Assembly: GCA_002917075.1 (NCBI GenBank)
Contig: NTMA01000081.1
Span: 1 to 64,000, forward strand
DNA length: 64,000 nucleotides
Reading direction: 5' to 3'
Source of the DNA: Hawksworthiomyces lignivorus
Taxonomy: Eukaryota; Ascomycota; Sordariomycetes; Ophiostomatales; Ophiostomataceae
In this document: in pieces, positions 13,095 through 22,934 of the stretch
Numbering within the stretch: position 1 is the stretch's first letter
Layout: each line of letters begins with the position of its first letter
Notes under the pieces: generated by a model
Databases searched by the model: none
What the model was told of the DNA's origin: nothing
What the model saw: only the letters and a program-made list of their open reading frames with translations
Made by a program: the position numbers and the translations under genes

Positions 13095-15062
13095 CTAGAA
13101 CCGGTACTTTGCCTCCTTCTTCTTGTCGGCCTTGCGCTCCTCGGCCACCTTTTGGCGCTTGCGGCTCTCCTGGGCGATCATCTCGCTGAGGTCGTCGTCG
13201 TACTGGCCGCGCTGCCACTGGGCGCCGACGCCCTCCTCGCGGCGGCCTTCCTCGAAGCGCCGCCGCAGCTCGTCCTTGCTGATGCCGTCGTGGCTCTGTA
13301 GGGCGTCCGGGTCGAGGGCGACGTCGACGTCGCCGGGCTTCTTGCGCTTGCGGGCGCGGTCGTCGTCCTCGTGGCCTAGCACGGGCACTGAGCCTCCGGC
13401 CTTGGACAGGTCGTAGGTGCGGTCGCTGCCAAAGAAGCCCTGGGCCTGGGCCTGGCGCTCGGGGATCACCGTGTAGGCGGCGCGCGGCCCCGCGGCGGTC
13501 GACTCCTCGGTCTCGTAGCCGCGGCGCTGCTTGCGCAGGTCCAGCTCGGACGCGCCGCCGTCGCCGCCCAGCGGCGCCGCCGGGTAGTCGGTCGGCACCG
13601 TGCTGACGTAGCCGCTGGGCGTCTCCAGGCCGCCGGGGTAGTCGCGGAGGCCGACGCCGCCAGCGTGCTCCTCGTCTTCGTCTTCGTCCTCGTCCTCGTC
13701 TTCCTCTTCCTCGTCGTCCTCCTCCTCTTCCTCCTCCTCCTCCGGCGGCTGCAGCTCACCCCAGATGGCCCGCTCGACAGGCTCGCCCAGCGACGGCTGC
13801 GCGGCGTCGCCGCCCTCGCCGGCGCCGCCCGCACCGCCGCCCTCGGTGCCCTGCTGGCCAAATATGTCGCCGCCGTACAGCGGGCGGTTGTACTCGTCGA
13901 CGGGGGGCTTGCCCCACTGGCCCGGGGCGAAGCCCCAGGCGGCGCCCGGCGGCAGGGTGGCGTTGAGGCCCGGGATCTTGAGGTTGAGGTAGGAGGGGGG
14001 TGGGCCGATGCGCTGCTGCTGCAGCAGCCAGGGCGGGGGGTAGCCCGGCGGCATGTTGAGGGCCTCTTTGAGGGAGTCGCTGAGCTCGCCCGGGCGGAAG
14101 TTGCGGAACTCGGTCTCCCACTCCTTGCCCTCGTAGTAGACGTCGCCGAAGCGGGTCAGGGCGGGCTTGGTCTGGAAGCGGAAGAAGGCGTCGTAGAGCT
14201 TCTGGTAGTCGATGTCCAGCTTGCCCATCTTGGGCTGGACGCGCTCGCGCGTCTTCTGCTTGAGCGTCTGCTCGGCCTGCTTCTCCAGCACGGCGTCGCG
14301 CATCTCGGTGATGCCCGTCTCGGAGATAAAGGCCGGCAGACGAAACGGCGGCTTCTCGACGCCGCGCTTGCTCGACAGGTACTCGCGCTTCAGCGACCAG
14401 TGGCCCGGCACGGGCACGATGTTCTTCTGGGCCTTGATGACGACTAGCAGCCGCGGGTCGGACGACGACACGTCATGCCAGTCGACGACCTCGGGCGTGC
14501 GCACCAGCGCTTTCAGCTCCGCAATCGATAGCGTGTTGAGCTTCTTGCGCTTCTTCTTGGACAGCTTGCCCGGCCGGCCGGCGCCCTCCTCGTCCTCGTC
14601 GGGGATCATGTCGTCGTTCAGAAACACCTCGCCCTGGTTGCCCGCGTTTGCCTCGCGCGCAATCTCGTCGTTCTCTAGCCCCGGGCCGAACTTGCTGAAC
14701 ACGTCCTTGAACTGCGCAAAGGCCGGGTCGTCGTAGTCAAAGTCCCCTGGCGCTGGCGCCGCCACATCGGCCTCTTTCTTGACTGCGGCACCTGCATCGT
14801 CCGCTGCTGGAGTTGATGTTGTCGTTATTGCTGCTGCTGCTGCTGCTGCTGCTGCTTCTGGCTTCTCTGTGGAGGTCGCATCATCTGTCGTGGCTGCCGT
14901 CGGGGTCTCTGATCTTGTTGCCGCCTGTGTTTTGTTAGCACCACAATCCCTCTGCACATACACATACATCCCAAGAGAACGACTGACCTCGGCCTTGGCC
15001 TTCTTCTCTTCCTTCTTCTTCGCCCGCCGCATCTGGTTCTTGGTCATCTTGGGGGCCGCCAT
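13095..15062 (-). CDS. CUS1: Splicing factor 3b subunit 2 (SAP145/Cus1)
   Basis: Component of the U2 snRNP SF3b complex that contacts pre-mRNA near the branch site. I set the start at 15062 because MAAPKMTKNQMRRAKKKEEKK matches the conserved N-terminus, although the frame stays open well upstream. Coding exons are 14988-15062 and 13095-14924. The 63-bp intron begins GTCAGT, ends ACACAG, has a GCTAAC branch-like site, and is a multiple of three, so it is read through by a naive ORF. The product is 634 residues with the DUF382 core (VVDWHDVSSSDPRLL, GHWSLKREYLS, KPPFRLPAFI), the PSP proline-rich motif (MPPGYPPPWL, PPSYLNLKIPG), a long Glu/Asp run near residues 440-465, and a basic C-terminus. 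An eight-unit CTG repeat (14831-14854) encodes an alanine run. Confidence 0.94.
   Translation of the reverse strand: MAAPKMTKNQMRRAKKKEEKKAKAEVSRSLGMYVYVQRDCGANKTQAATRSETPTAATTDDATSTEKPEAAAAAAAAAITTTSTPAADDAGAAVKKEADVAAPAPGDFDYDDPAFAQFKDVFSKFGPGLENDEIAREANAGNQGEVFLNDDMIPDEDEEGAGRPGKLSKKKRKKLNTLSIAELKALVRTPEVVDWHDVSSSDPRLLVVIKAQKNIVPVPGHWSLKREYLSSKRGVEKPPFRLPAFISETGITEMRDAVLEKQAEQTLKQKTRERVQPKMGKLDIDYQKLYDAFFRFQTKPALTRFGDVYYEGKEWETEFRNFRPGELSDSLKEALNMPPGYPPPWLLQQQRIGPPPSYLNLKIPGLNATLPPGAAWGFAPGQWGKPPVDEYNRPLYGGDIFGQQGTEGGGAGGAGEGGDAAQPSLGEPVERAIWGELQPPEEEEEEEEDDEEEEDEDEDEDEDEEHAGGVGLRDYPGGLETPSGYVSTVPTDYPAAPLGGDGGASELDLRKQRRGYETEESTAAGPRAAYTVIPERQAQAQGFFGSDRTYDLSKAGGSVPVLGHEDDDRARKRKKPGDVDVALDPDALQSHDGISKDELRRRFEEGRREEGVGAQWQRGQYDDDLSEMIAQESRKRQKVAEERKADKKKEAKYRF
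14831..14854. repeat. CTG/CAG trinucleotide repeat within SF3B2
   Basis: Eight perfect CTG units on the + strand, read on the minus strand as a poly-alanine stretch (GCA codons) in the low-complexity N-terminal part of SF3B2. Likely length-polymorphic between strains. Confidence 0.8.
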
Positions 15063-16188
15063 CTTGCCTCCCCGACCGCTGTCTGTGCAGCGAGAAGACG
15101 ACGAAAAAAAAAGGAGCAGTCCCAGTCCCCGCGATCGATGATGGAATCCTAGCCCAGATACGCAATACGCAAATGAATTATCCTCAGACAGGATAAATCC
15201 AGTCACCTGAGAGGAAGAGGCTGACTCGCTGGTGAAGAGACTGGATGCGATGACGACAGTTGTTGCCGTTGTCGTCTTCGATTTCTTCGATTTCGTCGAC
15301 TTCTTCGCAGCTGCCGTCGTTCCGCCTTGGTCTTTCCTTCCCGGCGCTGCGACTGCACGCACGCCAACGCGAAATTTTGGCTGTATGGAAATGAATCTAA
15401 GCCTAGCTCGACATCTGCTTACATAAAACGACCTCAGCTGTGGCGCATTCGTCGTTTGTCGCCCATTTTGTTCGCTCATTTTGTGGCTCAACTTGTGGCT
15501 CGCAATCTGTGGCTGCATCCGGACTAGCGCTATATCTGCTAGCGGGCCGACGTAAGCTTTTTCTAGTTTTGGCGTTGCCAACTGCGGCTACCTGCGATCT
15601 TATTCGTAGATACCTGAGAGAGTATTACGCCAAAACTGCCCCTTCCCTTCCCAATTAATTATTCCTTCCCTCCCAAAATTTATTAGTCCCAATTATTCCG
15701 TCCTTTTCGCTTCCTTGTCGCTTCTGTCGTCTGCTCGTATTCAACTCCCTCTCTCTATCAAACATCATCCGCCCACCCCCCCCCAAAAAAACTAAACCAC
15801 TCTCTGTCGATTATCACATTGACTGGATTGACGTACCTTTTCTCCGCGGTCTTTTCTTTTCCTCTTTGTTTTATCTCCTCTTTTTTTTTCCTTGTTTTGA
15901 AAAGCCTCTCGGACGCTGTGGCACTGCCCCTCTTACATATCTGGCTAACTTGCAGATGCGTCTTGTTCGCTGTTCATATCATTCAGCAATGATTTGGTAG
16001 AGAGGGTACCGTCTGCACCCCGTCCGCTCGTTTAAACAATCACCTCCCTTTTTCGTCTTCGATCATATCATCATTTGCTTGGCGTGTAACCTGTTCTGTT
16101 TTTCTTCACCTCTTTTTCTCTTTGCTCTTTGTGCTTGTGGCCTCTCTGTCCTATTATCTCCCCGTGCTCCCATTGCGTGATATCCCCC
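15063..16188. promoter_or_regulatory. Bidirectional promoter between SF3B2 and the SLY41-like gene
   Basis: 1.1 kb between two divergent start codons. The + strand half (15640-16150) is strongly C/T-rich with T and C homopolymers (CCCCCCCC near 15777), as in long fungal leaders. No other gene is supported. The open minus-strand frame continuing past the SF3B2 start has no conserved content and is taken as upstream sequence. Confidence 0.55.
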
Positions 16189-18037
16189 ATGCCTCATGCA
16201 ACGCCAACCAACACTGTTCAGCGCAAATCGTCGCCCACCAAACTCGATCTAGGTCGCGGTCCGCAGATGAATGGAAACATGGGCTCGCAGGACGGCGGCT
16301 TAGAAAAGTTTCCGGATCTTGACCTTCGCGACACGGCCGGCCAAGATGCCGGAGGCGGCGGTGCGTCCTGGAAGGCGAATGGCACCGCAAATGGCCTCCC
16401 CCAGCAGCCGCCGCCAGTCAGCGGCAGCGTCCGATGGCAAGCCGCGCCGGCTAGCGCGAGCAACTCCCACGCATACAGCCACCATAGCCGGCAGAAGAGT
16501 CTTGGCGAGGCCATCCGCACAATACGAACGCGGTCTGGCAGCACGAGCCAGAACGTCCACGAGATTGCCGACGCATTGAAGGCGCCCATATCGCCAACGC
16601 TGATCGTGCGTGTCTCTCTCTCTCTGCATTGATTAAGTGTACCTTTGATGTAGTAGTTGCTAACATATGCGCTCTTTTTTTCTCCTTTTTTAGGCTCTCT
16701 GTGTCCTCTGGTACTCGTCGTCTGCTCTGACAAACACCTCGTCCAAATCCATCCTCAACGTCTTTGAGAAGCCCGCCACCTTGACCCTCGTGCAGTTCTG
16801 GTTCGTGTCGTTCTACTGTATCCTGCTCGCCTGGCTGGCGAGAATCTTCCCGTCCCTCAAGCGCGCCGTGCCCGCCCTGCGCTTCGGCATCCGCTTCCCC
16901 TCGGCCGACGTCATCCGCACCACCTTGCCCCTGGCCGTCTTCCAGATCGGCGGCCACCTCCTCAGCTCCAACGCGACCTCCAAGATCCCCGTCTCGCTCG
17001 TCCACACCATCAAGGGCCTGTCGCCGCTCTTTACTGTCTTCGCCTACCGCCTCTTCCTCGACATCCGCTACCCGACCGCCACGTACCTGTCGCTGATCCC
17101 GCTGACGCTCGGCGTCATGCTGGCCTGCTCAGGCAGCCACTCGTTCAGCGGCGGCCAGGCGCTCGGCATCGTCTACGCCCTGCTGGCGACGCTCATCTTC
17201 GTCACGCAGAACATCTTCTCGAAGCGCCTGTTCAACGAGGCAGCGCGCGCTGAGGCCGAGGGCGGGTTGCAGGGCGCCCAGGCGGCGCGCAAGCTCGACA
17301 AGCTCAACCTGCTGTGCTACTCGTCGGGCATCGCCTTCCTCATCACGGGGCCCATCTGGTTCTGGAGCGAGGGCATCGAGATCCTCGGCGACTTTCTGTA
17401 CGACGGCTCCGTCGACCTGATGGAGGGCCCCGGGTCCTTCGACCACGGCCGCCTGTTCCTCGAGTTCGTCTTCAACGGCTTCTTCCACTTTGCGCAGAAC
17501 ATCCTGGCCTTTGTGCTGCTGTCGCTCGTCTCGCCCGTCACCTACTCGGTGGCCAGCCTGATCAAGCGCGTCTTTGTCATCGGCATCGCCATCCTCTGGT
17601 TCCGCAGCCCCACCACCATCGTCCAGGCTGCCGGCATCGCCCTCACCGTCGTCGGCCTCTACCTCTACGACCGCACCAACGAGAACAAGGCCGACCGCCG
17701 CGCCCGCACCATGACCGACGCCAAGGGCTCCGCGCCGCTGCTGCCGCTGACCGCGTCCGCGGCCACCGGTAGCAACGGCGGCGTCAGTGGCGGCGTGGGC
17801 CTCGGCCTGCACCAGAACGGCGCCAGCTACGGCTTCGAGCCTGCCGCCACCGTCTCGGCCGCGCCGAGCTCGTACCCGTCTGGCTACGGCCTCCCCCCCG
17901 CCGGCGACGGCTACAAGAAGTCGGACGACGTCGGACGCGAGCCCCCCCGCCGCACCAGCAACGTCAGCTGGATGCCGCCGGGCACGCGGCAGGAAGACAC
18001 GTGGCGGGCGAGCGACAAGACGACCCAGGTGGCTTAA
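16189..18037 (+). CDS. SLY41-like triose-phosphate-transporter-family protein
   Basis: Predicted multi-pass transporter of the drug/metabolite superfamily, TPT branch. S. cerevisiae Sly41 is an ER/Golgi-region member reported to carry phosphoenolpyruvate-type cargo and to suppress Ypt1 loss. Exons 16189-16605 and 16694-18037 give 586 residues. The start is the first ATG of a polar, Ser-rich N-terminus (MPHATPTNTVQRK). The membrane domain starts at the intron (ALCVLWYSSSALTNTSSK, typical of TPT helix 1) and contains about eight to ten hydrophobic segments, with the signature SLVSPVTYSVASLIKRVFVI before the end. The C-terminal about 110 residues are cytosolic low-complexity Gly/Ala/Pro. It is longer than yeast Sly41 (453 residues) because of both tails. 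Substrate is not inferable here. Confidence 0.88.
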
Positions 18038-19758
18038 AAACTGTTTTGCCCGCTCTCTGTCTGCCACTCCTGTCTCGCCGCGCTGCTCCCCTGCGCTGCT
18101 ATTCTTCTTCTTTCTATTCTTCTTCCTTCCCCCCCTTTTAATTTTCTGTTTCTTGTTTTTACATACGTTTCTCTGGCACACCTATTTCTCGCCTGAGCAG
18201 CTTGTAGCACCAGCTGCTCTCCTTCCGTCCACTTGGAAGCTTATAGACTATTTATCCCTGTCATTTTTTATTGCCCTTCCATTTTCATCGACGGGTCAGG
18301 CTGTGGCCTTGTCTGTGGAAAGCAGTGCTGTGCGGCCCCAAGGGCCCAGTTTCGTTGCTCTGTTGGATTTCTGACTTTTGTTTTCTCTTGGGAGAGGGTC
18401 TCGCCTCGTTGTTGGGGGGTTTTTTTTTGACGACGTTCATCATGTTTGCATGCCATGTTTGCATTCTGTGTTTTACAGTGTTTCTCTTTTTCTTTTTCTT
18501 TTTCTTTTCTTTTTCTTTTTTACGTCATAGAGGAGTTCTGGGACGGGCAACGATTAGAGAAATGCTTTTTCTGCCTTACGCGACCGGGCCGGACAGCAGC
18601 CAAAAGAATCAGGACCAATCTAGAGAAAATTACGAGTCTGCCAACCCATTTTTGGTGATGATGTATATAAAGCACAGTGTCGAATCAGATCAGACACAAA
18701 AAAACAATCAATCAAGAACTATAAGCATAGAGTTGTAATCAATTTAGACTGTACAGCGTGTGGTGTTCTGCGTGCCTGCTATGTGACTAGTTCTTCGACG
18801 TCTCTGGGGAGGTCGTATATTAGTGCAAATAGAGCTAGAGCTAGAGCTAGAATCAATCCTATAATATGGCCTCTTTCCTTTTGGGCCAGCATAGCGTCTT
18901 GGATGGGACATTGGCCTTTGGAACTGTTGTATTCCGTAGGTACAGCCGTCTTGCGTTTTGCTCACCAGCAGCAGTGGTCCATGAGTTCTCTCTCCCTGCC
19001 GCGTCACAGCCTCGTGCGCGAGCCCACAATAAAAAGGCTGCGAGCCAAGAGTTGACGTCGTTTCTCGGAGAGCATCCGAGCTGAATGTAGCTGCGATCAG
19101 CACAAAGCAGACATGGCATGCTTGCCCAAGAAGATGCCTGTGCCCATATTGAGAACATGTAGGGATGCAATTGCTACGACTCTACGAAATAACACATCAC
19201 GTACGTCGCACAGCTCGAAGCAGGTCAATGGATCAATGGATGTCTTATTATGTCATACTGCAGCGTTCGGCGGCGACCCAGGCGCTGTTCCTTGCATAAG
19301 CGGCGGCTTTCTGTGTGTCCCCTGTAAATACAAAGGACCCCACCCCCTAAAGATGCCCACAAGGCAAGCCTTGCATCCCTCGCTAGAGCCCTGTCAGTCT
19401 CTATATTTTGTGCCCCGCTATTGCCTGCAGGCAGCAAAGCCGCAGCCGAAAACGACAAATCTTGTCGCTGCAAAAGTGGCGCCAGTGATCAGCCTTCACG
19501 TGCTATTGCAACTTTCTTTCTCTTCTTCTTGTTGCTTCTTGTCATTCTTTTTTTTTTTCCCCTTCTTTTTCAGTTTCTTCTCAACCTTTTTCTTACAATT
19601 CGTTGCTCTTTTCTTTTCTTCTTCTTTTCTTTTCCTTTTCCCCCTCCTTTTCCTTTTTTTCCTTCCTATCTCCTAATCAGTTTGCGCACTTCGAACAGCC
19701 CGCGCATCTCTCGTATGACGTCGCCAATCGCATCCCGCCCATCGTAACGCTTTGCGCC
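18038..19758. other. Intergenic, SLY41-like to F-box gene
   Basis: 1.7 kb without a supported gene. Its left end is a T-rich 3' UTR-like tract (18100-18130 and 18480-18520); a three-unit AGAGCT tandem sits at 18831-18850; from 19500 to 19680 the + strand is nearly pure T/C, which looks like the leader of the F-box gene. Open frames of up to 187 codons here translate low-complexity sequence only. Confidence 0.5.
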
Positions 19759-22605
19759 ATGGCTTCTGCTGCACTTCGACGTCGTACGCCGCAGCACAGC
19801 GAGGCGAGGGCGGCGAGGACGACTCGGGCTAGCGCATCGACGGCTCCTCTTCCCTTCCGTCCCTCGCACGGCCGCGACACACGACATGCATCCATCCGAA
19901 ATTATGCGGAGCCGAGCGACGAAGACGAAGACGAGGAAGACGAAGACGAAGAGCCGCAAGATGAGGAGGACGAAGAAGAGAACGATGACAGTGATGATGA
20001 CGATGACGATGACGACGAAGATGACGACGAAGAAGGCGACGCAGACTTCTCTCCCCGCCAGCGAAGAAGCAAGCGACCCTTGCCGGCGAGCGCTCACGCC
20101 GCAGACAGCAGCCGGTCAAAGAGGCGGCGCCAGCCGCCTCGCAGCACCTCTCGCGTCCTGGCGGAAGACGACATCTACCTCTCTCCCTCGTCCGACGATG
20201 CGCCTCTCACACGCCAAGCGCTCCAGGCACGGCAGGCAGCAGCGGCGGTAATAGCAGCCCCGCCCACCACTTCTTCGCCTAGAAGGAGAAGCGGCCGCGA
20301 GACCCAGGGGAGAGCGAGCGAGAAGAGGTCGCCGACGAAGCCGTCACCAAGGAAGCCGAGCAGGCACGCGGCGGCCGGCGCCGACGAGAAGCGGCGGCAC
20401 TCCTCCAGAAAGGGAGAGAATGCGCAAGTGCGGGCGCGGGCGCAGACGCCCGACATAGCGGGGGCGGGGGCGGTGGCAGGCAAAAACGTCAAGCGGCCGC
20501 CCTGGGACACGCTGCCATACCTGATCCTGGCGCACATCTTTTCGTACGCCGCGGCGCCGCTCGACACCATCGGCCTCGTGCGGTGGCTGGCCGCCGCCAG
20601 CCGCACCTGCCGCGCCTTTGCCGAGCCGGCGCTGCGCGCCCTCTACGACCGCCCGCCGCTGCTGACCATGAACATGGCGCACATGCTGGTCGACCTGCTG
20701 GCACAGCCGCCCGAGTCGACGCTGTTCGACTACCGCCAGAAGATCAAGGCCCTGCGCATCGACGTCGGCTCCCTGGCCACCTACGTCTACAAGGGGCGCC
20801 ACCTCGACATCGCCGCCATGGTCGCCCGCTGCCCGCGCCTGGCCGTCCTCGACCTGCACCACCACAAGGACATGCCGCCCTACCGCGAGCTCAGCGAGAA
20901 CCTGCGCTGGACCTACCCGCGGGCCCTATTTGAGGCGCTCGGCGCGCTCCCGCCGCTGGCAGCGGACGCCGGCCAGGGAGACGGCCAGCACGGCGACGAC
21001 GAGCACAACGGCGGCGAGCATGACGGAGATAAGAACGACGGCCAGCCGGAGGGCAGCCGGGCGGTTGTCGCCACCCAGCCTGCCGCCGCAATCAAGCTGA
21101 AGAGCTGGACGTGGAACCAGCGGATGATGGGCAAGGACCTGTCGCTCGGCGAGGTGCGGACGCTGCACCTGACGCCGACGTTTGCGGGGCTGCGCTCGAT
21201 CCGCCTCGTCAACTACCAGCGGCCGTCGCTGGACGCCAAGGACCCGGACGACCCGCAGGTCGTGGCCGCCGACGAGCAGCAGGCGGCGCAGCTGGCCGGC
21301 CTGCTGGCGGCGCTGCCGGACCTGGCGCACCTGGCCATGGAGTCGTCGACGGCGGCCAACCAGTGGCTGCTGCCGCAGCTGCCGCGCACGCTGCAGCACC
21401 TGGAGCTGATCAACTGCTGGGACGTGCAGGCTGCCATGTTCGCCGAGTACCTGGTGACGCACGGCCAGCAGCTGCGCCACCTGACGCTGCACCACAACCA
21501 GTCGCTGAGCCTGGGCTTTCTGCCCGTGCTGGGCGACGCCTGCCCGCGCCTGGCCTCGCTGCGCATGAACCTGACCTACTACAGCCAGCACACCTTCTAC
21601 GCCGACTACGACCCGCTGTACGACCAGCTGCTGGCCGCCGACGAGGTCCCGCGCTGGCCCCCGGGCCTGCAGCGCCTCGAGCTCGAGCACCTGCGCCGCT
21701 GGGAGCCCGCCGCCGCCGAGGTGTTCTTCCAGTCGCTCGTCGACGCCGCCCCGCGCCTGCCCCAGCTGCGCGTCCTCGCCATCAAGGCCATGCTCAACAT
21801 CCCCTGGCGCCAGCGCTGCGCCCTGCGCGACCGCTGGGAGGCTACCCTGACCCGCGTCTTCTTGCGCCGCTCCCCGCCCCCCGCCCCGGCCAGCTCGCTG
21901 CGCTACTACGCTGACCGCCAGCAGAAGCAGGCCGCGGCCGCCGCCACCGCCTCGCCGGGCGCCAAGAACAGGGCGAGCGGCCGCAGCAGCGGCAGCGAGG
22001 CCCCGCCCACGCCCCAGCGCCGCAGCGACCGCATCGCCACCGCCGAGGACCACCACCGCCGCCAGGTCTCCGAGGCGTCCTCCCGCGCCAGCAGCGCCGC
22101 GGCAGCCGCGGCGGCCGCCACCGCTGCCGCACGCCGCCTGCGCCAGAAGGCCCGTGGCCTGCGCCAGAAAGCGCGCGGGGACCGCGTCTCGTACCGCGAG
22201 CCGGACACGGACGAAGACATTGAGCTGAGCAGCGACGACGACGGCGATGACGATAACGACAACGACAGCAACGACGACGACAACGACGATGAAGAAATGA
22301 AGGACGAAGACGATCAGGATTGTGCCAAGAACGGGTATGGGAGCGACGCGAGCCACGACGGGATAGACCAAGACGACGCCCAGCAGCCGTCTGCGGAGCA
22401 GAGCGGCAGCGGGCAGGCGGCAAAGTACAAGGCGCGGAATCGGCCGTTTGTCCAGGGCATGTGCGACGTGGTCGACATCCGCATCGACAACCAGAAGCCC
22501 GGCGAGATCCAGTACCGCATGGTCGACTTCCTCGACAGCGACAACTCCAACTCGGACGAGGAGTGGACCGGCGACGGCGTCGAAACCAATGACTATGCGT
22601 GGTAG
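19759..22605 (+). CDS. Large acidic F-box protein
   Basis: Likely substrate adaptor of an SCF ubiquitin ligase. Single exon of 948 residues from the first methionine after the pyrimidine-rich leader (MASAALRRRTPQH). An F-box-like segment is at about residues 248-295 (PPWDTLPYLILAHIF ... CRAFAEPALRALYDRP). It is followed by an irregular leucine-rich stretch (about 350-700; repeated L-x-L-x2-C/N-type units such as LQHLELINCWDVQ and LRHLTLHHNQSLS). Before the F-box lies a long Glu/Asp run (near residues 55-95); near the C-terminus is a second Asp/Glu/Asn run, then a short non-repetitive tail (PFVQGMCDVVDIRIDN ... EEWTGDG) that looks conserved-type rather than low-complexity. I do not recognise a named orthologue. 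It is very GC-rich, so a long antisense frame also stays open. Confidence 0.8.
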   Translation: MASAALRRRTPQHSEARAARTTRASASTAPLPFRPSHGRDTRHASIRNYAEPSDEDEDEEDEDEEPQDEEDEEENDDSDDDDDDDDEDDDEEGDADFSPRQRRSKRPLPASAHAADSSRSKRRRQPPRSTSRVLAEDDIYLSPSSDDAPLTRQALQARQAAAAVIAAPPTTSSPRRRSGRETQGRASEKRSPTKPSPRKPSRHAAAGADEKRRHSSRKGENAQVRARAQTPDIAGAGAVAGKNVKRPPWDTLPYLILAHIFSYAAAPLDTIGLVRWLAAASRTCRAFAEPALRALYDRPPLLTMNMAHMLVDLLAQPPESTLFDYRQKIKALRIDVGSLATYVYKGRHLDIAAMVARCPRLAVLDLHHHKDMPPYRELSENLRWTYPRALFEALGALPPLAADAGQGDGQHGDDEHNGGEHDGDKNDGQPEGSRAVVATQPAAAIKLKSWTWNQRMMGKDLSLGEVRTLHLTPTFAGLRSIRLVNYQRPSLDAKDPDDPQVVAADEQQAAQLAGLLAALPDLAHLAMESSTAANQWLLPQLPRTLQHLELINCWDVQAAMFAEYLVTHGQQLRHLTLHHNQSLSLGFLPVLGDACPRLASLRMNLTYYSQHTFYADYDPLYDQLLAADEVPRWPPGLQRLELEHLRRWEPAAAEVFFQSLVDAAPRLPQLRVLAIKAMLNIPWRQRCALRDRWEATLTRVFLRRSPPPAPASSLRYYADRQQKQAAAAATASPGAKNRASGRSSGSEAPPTPQRRSDRIATAEDHHRRQVSEASSRASSAAAAAAAATAAARRLRQKARGLRQKARGDRVSYREPDTDEDIELSSDDDGDDDNDNDSNDDDNDDEEMKDEDDQDCAKNGYGSDASHDGIDQDDAQQPSAEQSGSGQAAKYKARNRPFVQGMCDVVDIRIDNQKPGEIQYRMVDFLDSDNSNSDEEWTGDGVETNDYAW

Positions 22606-22934
22606 TAGATTTAGATGGTGGTTACTATACAACAAAACCTACAAAAAGTGAAATAAAAATTGTAAAACAGAATAATCCGTTTCTTTTTTTTTTTTTTCTT
22701 TTTTAATGTCTATATAATGTCGATATGATTCGACTCTATGAAAATAACGCTATGAATATTAGATATTACAAGTGACAGTCTTTTTGCTGAAAACGCCCGC
22801 GTCTTCGTGGCAGATTCAATAATACACGCTGACGAAGATACGAAGGTTAATACAACGGCCTTTTGGTTGAGGCCGAAACTTTTGGGTGAAGAAATGAACT
22901 TTTTCTCTCTTGCCGCTCTTTGCGTTCCGCCCTC
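22606..22934. other. Convergent 3' region, F-box gene and MFS gene
   Basis: 329 bp between facing stops, clearly AT-richer than both genes, with a 15-T run near 22683. A canonical AATAAA at 22652-22657 lies 47 bases past the F-box stop and is its likely poly(A) signal. Confidence 0.55.
22652..22657 (+). terminator. Poly(A) signal AATAAA, F-box gene
   Basis: Perfect AATAAA hexamer 47 bases after the F-box stop codon in an AT-rich stretch, a plausible cleavage/polyadenylation signal. Position and sequence only. Confidence 0.45.

Noticed and set aside
15063..15581. N-terminal extension of SF3B2 in the same open frame
   Set aside because: The added sequence has no conserved content, while MAAPKMTKNQMRR at 15062 matches the family start.
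18831..18850. AGAGCT tandem as a regulatory array
   Set aside because: Only three short units, far from any start codon; chance simple repeat is the better explanation.
19500..19758. N-terminal extension of the F-box ORF (Phe/Leu/Ser-rich)
   Set aside because: It is a translated T/C-rich leader; the first ATG after it gives a normal N-terminus.
20926..22635. 569-codon open frame on the minus strand
   Set aside because: Exact antisense of the F-box gene; GC-rich third positions keep the opposite frame open. Composition (Val/Gly/Arg-rich) is unlike a real protein and no domain is visible.
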